Source: Brevundimonas diminuta 3F5N
Lineage (GTDB): Bacteria > Pseudomonadota > Alphaproteobacteria > Caulobacterales > Caulobacteraceae
NCBI RefSeq assembly: GCF_900163625.1
Contig: NZ_FUIE01000016.1
Span: forward strand, 1-64,000
Direction: 5' to 3'
Length of the DNA: 64,000 nucleotides
The position numbers and the translations under genes were made by a program. The notes beneath the pieces were generated by a model that worked only from the letters and a program-made list of their open reading frames with translations, was not told where the DNA came from and made no database searches. Numbering within the stretch: the stretch's first letter is position 1; the number at the start of each line of letters is the position of its first letter. Positions 1 to 9,218 of the stretch are shown here, piece after piece.

Positions 1-27
1 GTCAGGTGCTGGACGGGGAACCCTAAC

Positions 28-154
28 CCCGCTCATCCCCGCGGAGGCGGGGACCCAGTGAGAGCCACGAGCGCTCGGCTCAAAGGTCTTCATGGTCCCA
101 AGCGCGAGCTTGAAGCCAAAGCACTTGGTCCCCGCCTCCGCGGGGATGAGCGGA
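28..154. repeat. Palindrome-bounded intergenic repeat, family A, copy 1
   Basis: Two arms of about 33 bases (28-60 and 122-154) are inverted copies of each other with about two mismatches. Each arm carries its own small palindrome around CCCCGCGGAGGCGGGG. The outer ends read CCCGCTCATCC. Related copies lie at 6679, 14446 and 34878. This resembles REP/BIME or MITE-like repeats, and no protein is encoded inside. It sits just upstream of ppk1 and could fold into a long hairpin in a transcript. Confidence 0.8.
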
Positions 155-224
155 ATCGTGATGTCTCGCCTGCCGCGACACAATCGCGGTTGCAGCCGTC
201 ACAGGCGCGAGCGACAACGGAATC

Positions 225-2456
225 ATGACTGATCTCGCGCCTATCGCCGTCGACACCACCGGCGAGGAAGTCCCTTCCTCGCGCGCGCCGCAGCTAGAGC
301 TGTCCGAGGCGTTGATGGCTTCGCCCGAGCGCTTCATCAATCGTGAGCAGTCGTGGTTGGCCTTCAACGGTCGGGTTCTGGAAGAGGCGGCGAACGAAGG
401 TCACCCCCTGCTGGAGCGGGTGCGCTTCCTGTCCATCTCGGCCAACAACCTGGACGAGTTCTTCATGACCCGCGTCGCCGGCCTGAAGGGTCAGGTGCGC
501 GAGCGGGTGCGCGTCGTCTCGCCCGACGGCCTGACGCCCGCCGAACAGCTGGAACAGGTCAATGCAGCGGCGGGCGGCCTGATGGCCGAGCAGCAGCGTC
601 AGTGGCGCGTCCTGCGCAAGGAAATGGCCGCCGCCGGCATCGAGATCGTCGAGCGCAGCCGCATCACCAAAACCGAGCGCGAGCGGCTGGAGCCGGAGTT
701 CCTGAACCAGCTGTTCGCCGTGCTGACGCCGATGGCGATCGACCCGGCGCACCCCTTCCCCTTCCTGCCGAACCTGGGCTTCTCGCTGGCGCTGAAGCTG
801 CGGCGCAACAGCGACAACCGCGTCCTCTACGCCCTGGTGCCGGTGCCGACCCAGGTGCGGCGCTTCTGGGCGCTGGCGACGGACGGGCGCTCGACGCCGG
901 GACGGGCGCGCTACGTCTCGCTGGAAAACCTGCTGCTGCTGTTCATCGACCACATGTTTCCGGGCTGCGAGATCCTGGAAAAGGGTCTGTTCCGCCTGAT
1001 CCGCGATTCCGACATCGAAATCGAGGAAGAAGCCGAAGACCTGGTCATGGAGTTCGAGGAGGCGTTGAAGCAGCGCCGCATGGGCTCGGTCGTCCGCATC
1101 AAGATTCAGGCGGACATGCCCGACGACCTGCGCGACTTCATCATCGCCCAGCTTCACGCCCAGCCGCAGGACGTGGTGCTGGTCGACGGCATGCTGGGAC
1201 TGGCCCAACTTTCCGAACTGATCCCCGGCGGCCACCCCGACCTGAAGTTCAAGGGCTATGAGCCGCGCTACCCTGAACGGGTGCGCGACAACGGCGGCGA
1301 CATCTTCGCGGCAGTCCGAGAAAAGGACATGCTGATCCACCACCCGTTCGAAAGCTTCGACGTAGTGGTCCAGTTCCTGCGTCAGGCGGCGCGCGACCCG
1401 CACGTCATCGCCATCAAGCAGACGCTTTACCGCACCTCCAAGGACAGCCCCATCGTCGCCGCCCTGATCGAGGCGGCCGAGAACGGCAAGAACGTCACCG
1501 CCCTGGTCGAACTGAAGGCGCGCTTTGACGAAGAGGCCAATCTGCGCTGGGCGCGCCAGATGGAGCGGGCGGGCGTCCACGTCGTCTTCGGCTTCGTCGA
1601 GTACAAGACCCACGCCAAGATGAGCGTCGTCGTGCGGCGCGAAGGCGACAACCTTCGCACCTACTGCCACTTCGGCACCGGCAACTATCACCCGGTCACG
1701 GCCAAGATCTACACGGACCTCAGCCTGTTCACCTGCGATCAGGCGCTGGGCCGCGATGCAACGCGGGTGTTCAACTACATCACCGGCTATGCGGCGCCGG
1801 ACGAGCTGGAGGCGCTGGTCGTCTCGCCGCTGAACATGAAGACCAGCCTGATCGAGATGATCGGGCGCGAAATGGCCGCCGCCGCCAAGGGCAAGCCCGC
1901 CGCCATCTGGGCCAAGATGAACGCCCTGGTCGATCCCGAGATCATCGACGCCCTTTATCGCGCCAGCCAGCAGGGCGTACGCATCGAACTGGTCATCCGG
2001 GGCATCTGCTGCCTACGCCCCGGCGTGACGGGCCTGTCGGAGAACATCCGGGTCAAGTCGATCGTCGGCCGCTTCCTGGAGCACAGCCGAATCGTCGCCT
2101 TCGCCAACGGCCACGACCTGCCCAGCAACCGGGCGCGGGTCTACATCTCCTCAGCCGACTGGATGCCGCGCAACCTGGACCGCCGGGTGGAGGTGATGAC
2201 GCCGATCCTGAACGCCACCGTCCACGATCAGGTGCTGGATCAGATCATGGTCGCCAATCTGAAGGACGACGCCCAGAGCTGGGTTCTGGCTCCGGACGGC
2301 TCCTATCGACGGGTGATCCCCAGCGGGTCGGAGCGGCCCTTCTCGGCGCACAAATACTTCATGACCAACCCCAGCCTGTCGGGACGCGGCCGCAAGGTGA
2401 AGACACTGCCCGGCGCCCTGTCCTATCCGGGCCTCAAGCCGCGGAAGCGCCGCTGA
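225..2456 (+). CDS. ppk1: Polyphosphate kinase 1
   Basis: PPK1 reversibly moves the terminal phosphate of ATP onto a growing polyphosphate chain in the cytoplasm. The 743-residue length is normal for the family. The N-terminal domain opens with a motif close to [20 protein letters not shown] near residues 36-55. Both phospholipase-D-like histidine motifs are present: YKTHAKM with His463, the expected phosphorylated residue, and FLEHSR with His620. The C-terminus is basic. The stop codon overlaps the ppx start by one base, so the synthetic and degradative enzymes are translationally coupled. The start at 225 is the ATG closest to the family N-terminus, and it follows a palindromic repeat. Confidence 0.96.
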   Translation: MTDLAPIAVDTTGEEVPSSRAPQLELSEALMASPERFINREQSWLAFNGRVLEEAANEGHPLLERVRFLSISANNLDEFFMTRVAGLKGQVRERVRVVSPDGLTPAEQLEQVNAAAGGLMAEQQRQWRVLRKEMAAAGIEIVERSRITKTERERLEPEFLNQLFAVLTPMAIDPAHPFPFLPNLGFSLALKLRRNSDNRVLYALVPVPTQVRRFWALATDGRSTPGRARYVSLENLLLLFIDHMFPGCEILEKGLFRLIRDSDIEIEEEAEDLVMEFEEALKQRRMGSVVRIKIQADMPDDLRDFIIAQLHAQPQDVVLVDGMLGLAQLSELIPGGHPDLKFKGYEPRYPERVRDNGGDIFAAVREKDMLIHHPFESFDVVVQFLRQAARDPHVIAIKQTLYRTSKDSPIVAALIEAAENGKNVTALVELKARFDEEANLRWARQMERAGVHVVFGFVEYKTHAKMSVVVRREGDNLRTYCHFGTGNYHPVTAKIYTDLSLFTCDQALGRDATRVFNYITGYAAPDELEALVVSPLNMKTSLIEMIGREMAAAAKGKPAAIWAKMNALVDPEIIDALYRASQQGVRIELVIRGICCLRPGVTGLSENIRVKSIVGRFLEHSRIVAFANGHDLPSNRARVYISSADWMPRNLDRRVEVMTPILNATVHDQVLDQIMVANLKDDAQSWVLAPDGSYRRVIPSGSERPFSAHKYFMTNPSLSGRGRKVKTLPGALSYPGLKPRKRR

Positions 2457-3946
2457 TGAGCCCCGAGCGCGAATACGAGTCGAAACAGATCGCCGTCATC
2501 GACATCGGCTCCAACTCGGTGCGTCTGGTGCTGTACCGGCTGGAAGGCCGCGCGGTCTGGACCATGTTCAACGAGAAGGTGCTGGCGGGTCTGGGCCGCG
2601 ATCTGGCCGCCACCCGGCGCCTGTCCGAGCCGGGTGTGATCATGGCCATGACGGCGCTGCGCCGCTTCGCCGCCGTGATCGAGGGCGTCCAGCCGGATCA
2701 GGTGCTGGTCGCCGCCACCGCCGCCGTGCGCGAAGCCGAGGACGGACCCCTGTTCTGCGAGCGCGTGGCCGCCGAGACGGGGCTGCGCATCCGCGTCCTC
2801 AGCGGCGAGGAAGAGGCGAAGTATTCGGCGCTGGGCGTGCTGGCGGGCGACCCCGGCGCGTGCGGCGTGGCCGCCGACATGGGCGGCGCCAGTCTGGAGC
2901 TGACGCGCATCGGCGACGGTCCGCGCGGCAAGGGCGTGACCCTGCCCCTAGGCCCCTTCGCCCTGCTGGACGCCAAGGGCTTCGACGCCGATCGCCTGCG
3001 CGGCCGCATCGCCAAACGGCTGGAGCCGATCCAGGACGACTATGCGACCTCGACGCTCTACGCCGTCGGCGGCGCCTGGCGCAGCCTGGCCCAGATGCAC
3101 ATGGCCATGATCGAGCACCCGATCCGCATCGTCCACCAGTATGTCCTGAACGCCGCTGACGCCCGCGATATGGCCCGTCTGGTCGCGCGTCAGTCCCGCG
3201 CCTCGCTGGAGAAGCTGCCCGGCCTGTCCAAGCGTCGCGCCGAAACCCTGCCCTACGCCGCCCTGGTGCTGGAAGGGCTGATCGACCGGCTGGGGCTTGG
3301 CTCGATCATCTTCTCGGCCTGGGGCGTGCGCGAGGGGCTGCTGTATCACGGCATGGAGCCTGCCATGCGGGCCGTCGACCCCCTGCTGGCCGGGTGTTCA
3401 GCCTGGGGCGGCCGCCAGGGCGTGGACCCCGCCCTGCCCCGCGCTCTGGACGGCTGGCTGCAATCGGTCGCCTCGGCGCTGCCTGAAGTGTTCGGCGAGG
3501 AGCGTGACGCCCTGCTGACCTCCTCGGTGTGTCGCCTGGCCGACCTGGGCGCTCGCCTGCACCCGGACCACCGCACCAATCTGGTGTTCGATCAGGTGCT
3601 GTGGTCGCCTATTCCCGGCCAGACCCACGCCGAGCGCGCCTTCATGGCTGTGGCGATAAACGCCCGCTATGGCGGCGAGGCGCGCACGCCCGCGCCGGAC
3701 ACGGTCAACCGCCTGCTGTCGGGGAAGGGCCAGAAGCGCGCCCGCGCCCTGGGCCTGGCCATGCGGCTGGCCTGCGACCTGTCGGGCCGCTCGCCGCAAC
3801 TTCTGGCCAACGCCACGGCCACGGTCGAGAAAGGCGCCCTGCGCGTCACCGCCGCCAACGGCTATGCCGACATGCTGCTGGGCGAACAGACAAAACGCCG
3901 GGCCAAGGCCCTGGCCGAAGCGATGGATCTGGCGCTGAAAATCTAA
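2456..3946 (+). CDS. ppx: Exopolyphosphatase (Ppx/GppA family)
   Basis: Enzymes of this family release phosphate from polyphosphate ends, and some also hydrolyse pppGpp. The ASKHA-type phosphatase fold shows as the phosphate-1 motif AVIDIGSNSVRLVLY near residues 13-27, a GEEEAKYSALG stretch containing the catalytic-region glutamates near 118-128, and the glycine-rich DMGGASLE motif near 141-148. The C-terminal 180 residues match the helical extension seen in longer Ppx proteins (496 residues in all). It overlaps ppk1 by one base, an arrangement that allows polyphosphate turnover to be set by one transcript. Guanosine pentaphosphatase activity cannot be excluded from sequence. Confidence 0.93.
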   Translation: MSPEREYESKQIAVIDIGSNSVRLVLYRLEGRAVWTMFNEKVLAGLGRDLAATRRLSEPGVIMAMTALRRFAAVIEGVQPDQVLVAATAAVREAEDGPLFCERVAAETGLRIRVLSGEEEAKYSALGVLAGDPGACGVAADMGGASLELTRIGDGPRGKGVTLPLGPFALLDAKGFDADRLRGRIAKRLEPIQDDYATSTLYAVGGAWRSLAQMHMAMIEHPIRIVHQYVLNAADARDMARLVARQSRASLEKLPGLSKRRAETLPYAALVLEGLIDRLGLGSIIFSAWGVREGLLYHGMEPAMRAVDPLLAGCSAWGGRQGVDPALPRALDGWLQSVASALPEVFGEERDALLTSSVCRLADLGARLHPDHRTNLVFDQVLWSPIPGQTHAERAFMAVAINARYGGEARTPAPDTVNRLLSGKGQKRARALGLAMRLACDLSGRSPQLLANATATVEKGALRVTAANGYADMLLGEQTKRRAKALAEAMDLALKI

Positions 3947-3958
3947 GGAGCGACCCTC

Positions 3959-4324
3959 ATGCCCGTGACCGGAATCGGCGGCTTCTTCTTCCGCTCGAAA
4001 GACCCCGAGGGTCTGGCCAGATGGTATCTGGATCACCTGGGCGTCGGCGCGCCGGAGGGCGTCTACATCTGGAACCAGGAAGCAGGGCCGACGGTCTTCT
4101 CGCCGTTCAAGGAAGACAGCGACTATTTCGCTGCCGACCATCGCTGGATGCTGAACCTGCGCGTCACCGATCTGGACAGCATGGTCGCCGGTTTCCAGGC
4201 GGCGGGCATAGAGGTGCGCGCCGACCCGGACTGGAACGTGCCCGAGATCGGCCGCTTCGTGCGCATCCACGACCCCGAGGGCAATCCCATCGAGCTGTGG
4301 GAGCCGGCGTCGCCGCCGACCTGA
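3959..4324 (+). CDS. VOC (glyoxalase/bleomycin-resistance fold) protein
   Basis: A 121-residue single-domain protein with the paired beta-alpha-beta-beta-beta layout of the vicinal-oxygen-chelate superfamily. It opens with GGFFFRSKDPEGLARWY and ends with FVRIHDPEGNPIELWEP, whose C-terminal Glu is a usual metal ligand. It starts 12 bases after ppx and is probably in the same operon. The sequence does not tell the substrate; glyoxalase, dioxygenase and antibiotic-binding roles are all known in this superfamily. It converges on rnd with only six bases between the stop codons. Confidence 0.8.
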   Translation: MPVTGIGGFFFRSKDPEGLARWYLDHLGVGAPEGVYIWNQEAGPTVFSPFKEDSDYFAADHRWMLNLRVTDLDSMVAGFQAAGIEVRADPDWNVPEIGRFVRIHDPEGNPIELWEPASPPT

Positions 4325-4330
4325 CTCCCC

Positions 4331-5485
4331 TCAGCCTTCGATCTCGACCACTTCGACGCGGGCGCCGTTCAGCACCAGGGCGATCTCGCCCTTCTTGAGC
4401 TTCAGCGCGTCCTCGCCGAACAGCTGGCGGCGCCAGCCCTTCATGGCTTCGACGTCGGCGTTGTCGTTCAGCGCGATCTTCTCCAGATCGGAGACCGTGG
4501 CGATCAGCTTGGCCGCCACGCCCGCATTGTCGCTCTTGGCCTTCAGCAGCACCTTCAGCAGTTCGACCACCGAGGGCGGCGCCGGCTGGTTGTTGGCCGG
4601 GCGCTCCAGCTTGGGCGCGTGGGCTTCCGGGTCGGCCAGGACGCGCTTCAGCTCGGCCGCCAGCTCCAGCCCCAGACGCGATCCGCCGAAGCCCTTGGGC
4701 ACCGAGCGCAGGCGATTGAAGGCGTCCGGGTCCGTCGGGGCCTGGACGGCGATCTCGTCGATGGCCTCATCCTTCAGGATGCGGCCGCGCGGTTGATCGC
4801 GCTCCTGGGCCGCGCGCTCGCGCCAGACGGCGGTGGCGACGAATGCGGCCAGATATTTGGCGTTGAACTTCTTCGGCTTCAGCCGCTTCCAAGCGTTCTC
4901 CGGCGAGGTGTCGTAGAGCGCCGGGTCCGTGACCGCGCTCATTTCCGACATGACCCACTCCAGGCGGCCGTCTTTTTCCAGGCGGTCACGCAGCTTGGGA
5001 TAGAGCGCCGACAGGTGCGTCACGTCGCCCAGCGCATAGACCAGCTGCGCGTCCGACAGCGGGCGGCGCGCCCAGTCGGTGAAGCGGCTGCCCTTGTCCA
5101 GTTCCTGACGCAGCATCTGGCGGACTAGGGCCTCATAGCTGACCTGGTCGCCGAACCCGGCGGCCATGGCGGCGACCTGGGTGTCGAACAGCGGACGCGG
5201 CATGGCGCCCAACTTGTTGAAGATCTCCACGTCCTGTCGGGCGGCGTGGAAGACCTTCAGAATCGATTCGTCCCGCAGGATGTCGAGGAAGGGCGTCATA
5301 TCCAGCCCCTCCGCCATCGGATCGATGATGGCGGCGTCCGTAGGGGAAGCCGCAGCCTGAATCAGGCACAGCTTGGGCCAGTAGGTCGTTTCCCGCATAA
5401 ATTCCGTATCAACGGTGATGTACGGGGCCTTGGCCAAACGATCGCAGAAGGCGATCAGCGCGTCATTGGTGGTGATTGGCGTCAT
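4331..5485 (-). CDS. rnd: Ribonuclease D
   Basis: RNase D is a 3'-5' exoribonuclease that trims tRNA precursors. The DEDD exonuclease signature is complete: VDTEFMRE near residues 20-27, HAARQDVEIF for the second Asp, and YALGDVTHLSALY for the Tyr/Asp site. An HRDC-type helical domain follows. I place the start at 5485 (MTPITTNDALIAF), giving 384 residues, the normal length. The longer open frame upstream would run through purM on the other strand and has no family resemblance. No Shine-Dalgarno sequence precedes this ATG, and the likely -10 box lies only about seven bases upstream, so the mRNA may be leaderless. Confidence 0.94.
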   Translation of the reverse strand: MTPITTNDALIAFCDRLAKAPYITVDTEFMRETTYWPKLCLIQAAASPTDAAIIDPMAEGLDMTPFLDILRDESILKVFHAARQDVEIFNKLGAMPRPLFDTQVAAMAAGFGDQVSYEALVRQMLRQELDKGSRFTDWARRPLSDAQLVYALGDVTHLSALYPKLRDRLEKDGRLEWVMSEMSAVTDPALYDTSPENAWKRLKPKKFNAKYLAAFVATAVWRERAAQERDQPRGRILKDEAIDEIAVQAPTDPDAFNRLRSVPKGFGGSRLGLELAAELKRVLADPEAHAPKLERPANNQPAPPSVVELLKVLLKAKSDNAGVAAKLIATVSDLEKIALNDNADVEAMKGWRRQLFGEDALKLKKGEIALVLNGARVEVVEIEG

Positions 5486-5491
5486 TCCGAT

Positions 5492-5522
5492 GCTATAGCC
5501 CCGCGCGACGCCGTCGTGGCAA
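5492..5522 (-). promoter_or_regulatory. Candidate sigma-70-type promoter of rnd
   Basis: On the minus strand, TTGCCA (5522-5517) is followed after 17 bases by GCTATAGC (5499-5492), which matches the Caulobacter housekeeping -10 consensus GCTANAWC. Transcription would begin at or next to the rnd ATG at 5485. GCTATAGC is its own reverse complement, so it could also serve leftward-facing factors for purM on the plus strand, although the plus-strand -35 match (TTGGCG, 5476-5481) is spaced a little tightly. Confidence 0.55.
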
Positions 5523-5566
5523 GAGCGCCGCGACATATTTTCGCCCCCGATTTCGAGCCGTGACCG

Positions 5567-6604
5567 ATGAGCGACACCCCTGAGGCCCTGAAAAACGGTC
5601 TGACCTACGCCGACGCAGGCGTGGATATCGACGCCGGAGAACAGCTGGTCGACGCGATCAAGCCCCTGGCCAAGTCCACGCGCCGCCCCGGCGCAGAGGC
5701 CTCGCTGGGCGGTTTCGGCGCCCTGTTCGACCTGAAGGCCGCCGGTTTTGAAGACCCGCTGATCGTCACCACCACGGACGGCGTCGGCACCAAGCTGAAG
5801 ATCGCCATCGAAACCGGCCGTCATGACGGCGTGGGCGTCGATCTGGTCGCCATGTGCGTCAACGACCTGCTGGCGCAGGGCGCAGAGCCGCTGATGTTCC
5901 TGGACTACTACGCCACCGGCAAACTAGACGTGGACGCCGCGCGCCGCGTCGTCGCCGGCATCGCCGAGGGTTGCCGCCAGTCGGGCAGCGCCCTGGTCGG
6001 CGGCGAGACGGCCGAAATGCCGGGCATGTATTCGGGCGGCGACTACGACTTGGCCGGCTTCTCGGTCGGCGCCGTCGAGCGCGGCAAGGTGCTGCCCTAT
6101 CTGGACCAGCAGAAGCCGGGCGACGTCATCATCGGCCTGGCCTCCTCGGGTCCGCACTCGAACGGCTATTCGCTGATCCGCAAGGTGGTCGAGAAGTCCG
6201 GCCTAGCCTGGGGCGACGACGCCCCCTTCGCCAAGGACTGCACCCTGGCCCAGGCCCTGATGGAGCCGACCCGCATCTATGTGAAGCCGGTCCTGCCGCT
6301 GATGAAGGCGGACCTGATCAAGGGCGCAGCCCACATCACGGGCGGCGGCCTGATCGAGAACCCGCCGCGCTGCATCGCCGAGGGCCTGGAAGCCAACTTC
6401 GACTGGGACGCCTGGCCGATGCCCGCCGTCTTCCAATGGCTGGGCGAGACGGGCGGCGTTTCGGATCACGAAATGCGCCGCACCTTCAACTGCGGCGTGG
6501 GCTTCATCCTGATCGTCGCGCCGGAGAACGTCGAGCCGGTGCTGGCCGCCCTGCTGAACGCAGGCGAAACGGCGTTCGTCTGCGGACAACTGCAGGCGGC
6601 GTAA
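5567..6604 (+). CDS. purM: Phosphoribosylformylglycinamidine cyclo-ligase (AIR synthetase)
   Basis: PurM closes the imidazole ring in purine synthesis, turning FGAM into AIR with ATP. The 345-residue protein has the family N-terminus with [20 protein letters not shown], the [10 protein letters not shown] nucleotide-binding stretch, [24 protein letters not shown] and the [13 protein letters not shown] loop. It is divergent from rnd and ends in a strong intrinsic terminator. purN, commonly the next gene, is not adjacent here: a minus-strand S10 peptidase gene and a palindrome separate them. Confidence 0.97.
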   Translation: MSDTPEALKNGLTYADAGVDIDAGEQLVDAIKPLAKSTRRPGAEASLGGFGALFDLKAAGFEDPLIVTTTDGVGTKLKIAIETGRHDGVGVDLVAMCVNDLLAQGAEPLMFLDYYATGKLDVDAARRVVAGIAEGCRQSGSALVGGETAEMPGMYSGGDYDLAGFSVGAVERGKVLPYLDQQKPGDVIIGLASSGPHSNGYSLIRKVVEKSGLAWGDDAPFAKDCTLAQALMEPTRIYVKPVLPLMKADLIKGAAHITGGGLIENPPRCIAEGLEANFDWDAWPMPAVFQWLGETGGVSDHEMRRTFNCGVGFILIVAPENVEPVLAALLNAGETAFVCGQLQAA

Positions 6605-6630
6605 GGCGTCGCCGCTTCGGATAAGACAAA

Positions 6631-6659
6631 GGCCCCAGTCAGCGACTGGGGCCTTTTTT
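6631..6659 (+). terminator. Rho-independent terminator after purM
   Basis: A perfect 10-bp stem, GGCCCCAGTC and GACTGGGGCC with an AGC loop (6631-6653), is followed directly by six T residues. It lies 26 bases after the purM stop codon. An A-rich flank on the other side (AAGACAAA) could let it also stop leftward transcripts from the S10 peptidase gene. Confidence 0.93.
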
Positions 6660-6678
6660 CTGCGCCCGCATTTCTCTA

Positions 6679-6710
6679 CCGCTCACCCCGGCGTCCGCCG
6701 GGATGAGCGG
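6679..6710. repeat. Minimal palindrome, family A solo copy
   Basis: The 32-base hairpin joins CCGCTCACCCCGGCG to CGCCGGGATGAGCGG across a two-base loop. The outer ends are the same as the termini of the longer family A elements at 28, 14446 and 34878, as if the interior had been lost and the two tips fused. It sits between the convergent purM and S10 peptidase genes, 12 bases from the peptidase stop codon. Confidence 0.75.
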
Positions 6711-6722
6711 AGAGAGGTATCC

Positions 6723-8315
6723 TTAGCGCAGGCCGCCGTTCTGCGTCTCGTCGTAGAACTTGGCCATGTCGGTGTAGAGCTGCTCCAGCGCCGGGCGGGC
6801 CGTATACATCATGTGGCCGCCTTCATAGTAGGTGAACTCCAGGTTCCCACGCAGGTGCGGCTCCAGCATCATCTGGGCCAGGTCGTATTCCGTGCTGAAG
6901 AAGGGCGTGGCGGCGTCGTAATAGCCGTTCAGCGCCAGCACCTTCAGGTGCGGATTGCGGCGGATGGTCGTGGCCAGATCAACCGCCGTGTTCGGCGTGG
7001 TCTGCGGGCCGCCGACCGGCGGGCGGTGGCTCCAGTCCCAATCGAAGCCCGGCAGGCCGCGCGCCGACTGGCGATAATCCATATCCGTCCGATAGTTCAG
7101 CGTCGTGGCCACATAGTCGCGGAAGATGCTGAAATAGGCGCCGGTGATGGCGCTGCTGGAGGGGTCTTCCTCGGGCGCGCCGCCGACCGCATTGGCGTCA
7201 ATGCCCAGATAGCGGGTGTCCAGACGGCCGACCGTCTGACGACGATCGCGCAGCAGCTCCTTGCGGAAGGGGCTGAGTTCAAGACGCAGATTGGCCTGAT
7301 CCAGCACCGTCGGCGAAATGCCGATCAGGGCGCTCATCTGCTGGGCGATCTGGGCGCGCTCGGCGTCCGAGATCAGGTGCCCCTTCGACAGGGCCGCCGC
7401 ATAGGGGCCGATGGCGAATTCGCGGGCGCGCTGGACGTGTTCTTCCAGGCTGGGCTTGTTCGGGATCTTGTTGTGATACCAGGCCGTCGCCGCATAGGTC
7501 GGCAGCAGGGTGACGAAGTTCTGCGGATAGCCCGGCTGGCGCACGCCATAGTTCATGATCGACGACAGCAGGACCACGCCGTTCAGCGACATCCCGCGAT
7601 TTTCCAGCTGATGCACCAGGGCGCCCGCGCGCAGGGTGCCGTAGCTTTCGCCCAGGACGTATTTCGGGCTGGACCAGCGGTCGAACTTGGTCGTGTAGCG
7701 CATGATGGCGCGAGCGAACGTATCCGCGTCCTGATCCACGCCCCAGAAAGCCGAGCCCGGCGTCTCGCCCAGCGGGCGCGAATAACCGGCGCCGACCATG
7801 TCGATGAAGACCAGATCGGTCTTGTCCAGCAGGGTCATGTCGTTGGGCGCGAGGTTGAACGGCCCCGGACGCTCGACCACCGGGGCGTCGGTCTGGACCC
7901 GCATCGGGCCGAAGGCGCCCATGTGCAGCCACACCGTCGGCGAGCCCGGCCCACCGTTGAACATATAGGTGATAGGGCGACGGCCGACCGGCTGACCGTC
8001 CAGCGTATAGGCCACATAGAAGAGGCTGGCCGTCGGCATGCCCGCGTCGTTGCGGACCGTCAGAGTGCCCGCCGTGGCCTTGTAGCGCATGGCGCGGCCG
8101 TGGGCGGTGATCGAGTGGCTGGTCGTCACCGTCTGCTCATCGGCGCTGGCGCGGGCCCAGTTCTTCTCGATCTGTTCGGCGTTGGCGTTGCGCAGACGTT
8201 CGGCCGCCGAGCGGATCGGACCCGAACCGCCGCTGGACGCGGCTTCCTGAGCCATGGAAACGGCCGGCGCGGCCAACAGGGCCGCAGCGCAGGCGGCAGT
8301 CAACAGACGACGCAT
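6723..8315 (-). CDS. Secreted serine carboxypeptidase-like protein (peptidase family S10)
   Basis: This is a predicted periplasmic or secreted alpha/beta-hydrolase peptidase of 530 residues. A signal peptide runs through residues 1-22 and ends in VSMAQ. The nucleophile motif GESYG places the catalytic Ser at about residue 224. Near the C-terminus are the expected Asp context (LNGYYDAATPF) and the His context (YEGGHMMY). The segment MFNGGPGSPTVWLHMG matches the oxyanion-hole region of family S10. Substrates are unknown; release of C-terminal amino acids from peptides is the family activity. The gene separates purM from purN and lies on the opposite strand. Confidence 0.9.
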   Translation of the reverse strand: MRRLLTAACAAALLAAPAVSMAQEAASSGGSGPIRSAAERLRNANAEQIEKNWARASADEQTVTTSHSITAHGRAMRYKATAGTLTVRNDAGMPTASLFYVAYTLDGQPVGRRPITYMFNGGPGSPTVWLHMGAFGPMRVQTDAPVVERPGPFNLAPNDMTLLDKTDLVFIDMVGAGYSRPLGETPGSAFWGVDQDADTFARAIMRYTTKFDRWSSPKYVLGESYGTLRAGALVHQLENRGMSLNGVVLLSSIMNYGVRQPGYPQNFVTLLPTYAATAWYHNKIPNKPSLEEHVQRAREFAIGPYAAALSKGHLISDAERAQIAQQMSALIGISPTVLDQANLRLELSPFRKELLRDRRQTVGRLDTRYLGIDANAVGGAPEEDPSSSAITGAYFSIFRDYVATTLNYRTDMDYRQSARGLPGFDWDWSHRPPVGGPQTTPNTAVDLATTIRRNPHLKVLALNGYYDAATPFFSTEYDLAQMMLEPHLRGNLEFTYYEGGHMMYTARPALEQLYTDMAKFYDETQNGGLR

Positions 8316-8517
8316 ATAGGATACTCCCCCTAGGATGCCGGACTCTCCGGCGGATCGACGCTAGCGCCGCCGTTTCCGAAGAAGCAACGGAGTTTGCGTC
8401 AGTTGATCGACATTCGTTCGGCGGCGACACGCCCTCCCCTTCGCCTTGCCGTCCCTCTTGCTAAGTCGCCTTCGGGGCCGCATGGCAGTCGCGCCTTTTT
8501 CAACGCGTGAGCCGCCC

Positions 8518-9102
8518 ATGTCCGTCGCCAAAACCCGCGTCGCCGTCCTGATCTCGGGAACCGGCTCGAACATGGCCAGCCTGATTGCGGCGGGCCAGAC
8601 GGCGGACGCACCGTATGAGGTCGTGGTCGTCGTCTCCAACATCGCGGGCGCGGGCGGTCTGGCCAAGGCCGAGGCGGCGGGCGTCGAAGCGTTGACCGTC
8701 GAACACAAACCCTTCGGCAAGGACCGAGAAGCGCATGAGCGCGCCATCGACGTCCTGCTGGTCGAGCGCGGCGTTCAGATGGTGGCCCTGGCCGGATACA
8801 TGCGCCTGCTGACGCCGTGGCTGGTCAGGAAATGGGCGGGCCGGATGCTGAACATCCACCCGTCGTTGCTGCCGCTCTATCCCGGCCTGAACACCCACGC
8901 CCGCGCCATCGAGGCCGGCGACCTTGAGGCGGGCTGCACCGTCCACATCGTCACCGAGGGCGTCGACGAAGGCCCTGTGCTGGGCCAGGCGCGCGTGCCG
9001 ATCCTGCCGGGCGACACGCCCGACATCCTGGCCGAACGGGTCAAGGCGGCGGAGCACGGCCTTTATCCCCAGGCGCTCGCCGATTTCGTCCGCCGCGCCT
9101 GA
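8518..9102 (+). CDS. purN: Phosphoribosylglycinamide formyltransferase
   Basis: PurN transfers a formyl group from 10-formyl-tetrahydrofolate to GAR in purine synthesis. The protein begins VAVLISGTGSNMASLI and carries the active-site stretch NIHPSLLPLYPG (catalytic Asn and His) and the later VDEGPVLGQ Asp loop. I chose the ATG at 8518 (MSVAKTRV, 194 residues) because it gives the usual N-terminus; an in-frame ATG at 8446 would add 24 residues without family similarity. It is isolated from purM by the S10 peptidase gene. Confidence 0.95.
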   Translation: MSVAKTRVAVLISGTGSNMASLIAAGQTADAPYEVVVVVSNIAGAGGLAKAEAAGVEALTVEHKPFGKDREAHERAIDVLLVERGVQMVALAGYMRLLTPWLVRKWAGRMLNIHPSLLPLYPGLNTHARAIEAGDLEAGCTVHIVTEGVDEGPVLGQARVPILPGDTPDILAERVKAAEHGLYPQALADFVRRA

Positions 9103-9218
9103 TCCTTAACGATTTTTAATGCGACAGCCGGTCGCAGGCGGGCGCAGGTTGCCCGCAAGCACGAATGCACCGGCCTTGCGGCGCAATCGCGCATGTCTGC
9201 ACCACTGGGAAAGACCCG

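Noticed and set aside
28-154. Inverted repeats near the left edge as a CRISPR fragment
   Set aside because: Only two arms occur, in opposite orientation, with a non-spacer-like interior, and related copies occur singly elsewhere.
9106-9119. TTAACGATTTTTAA upstream of the M13 peptidase gene as a CtrA site
   Set aside because: The half-sites are separated by six bases instead of the seven expected for TTAA-N7-TTAA, and only one such site was noticed.
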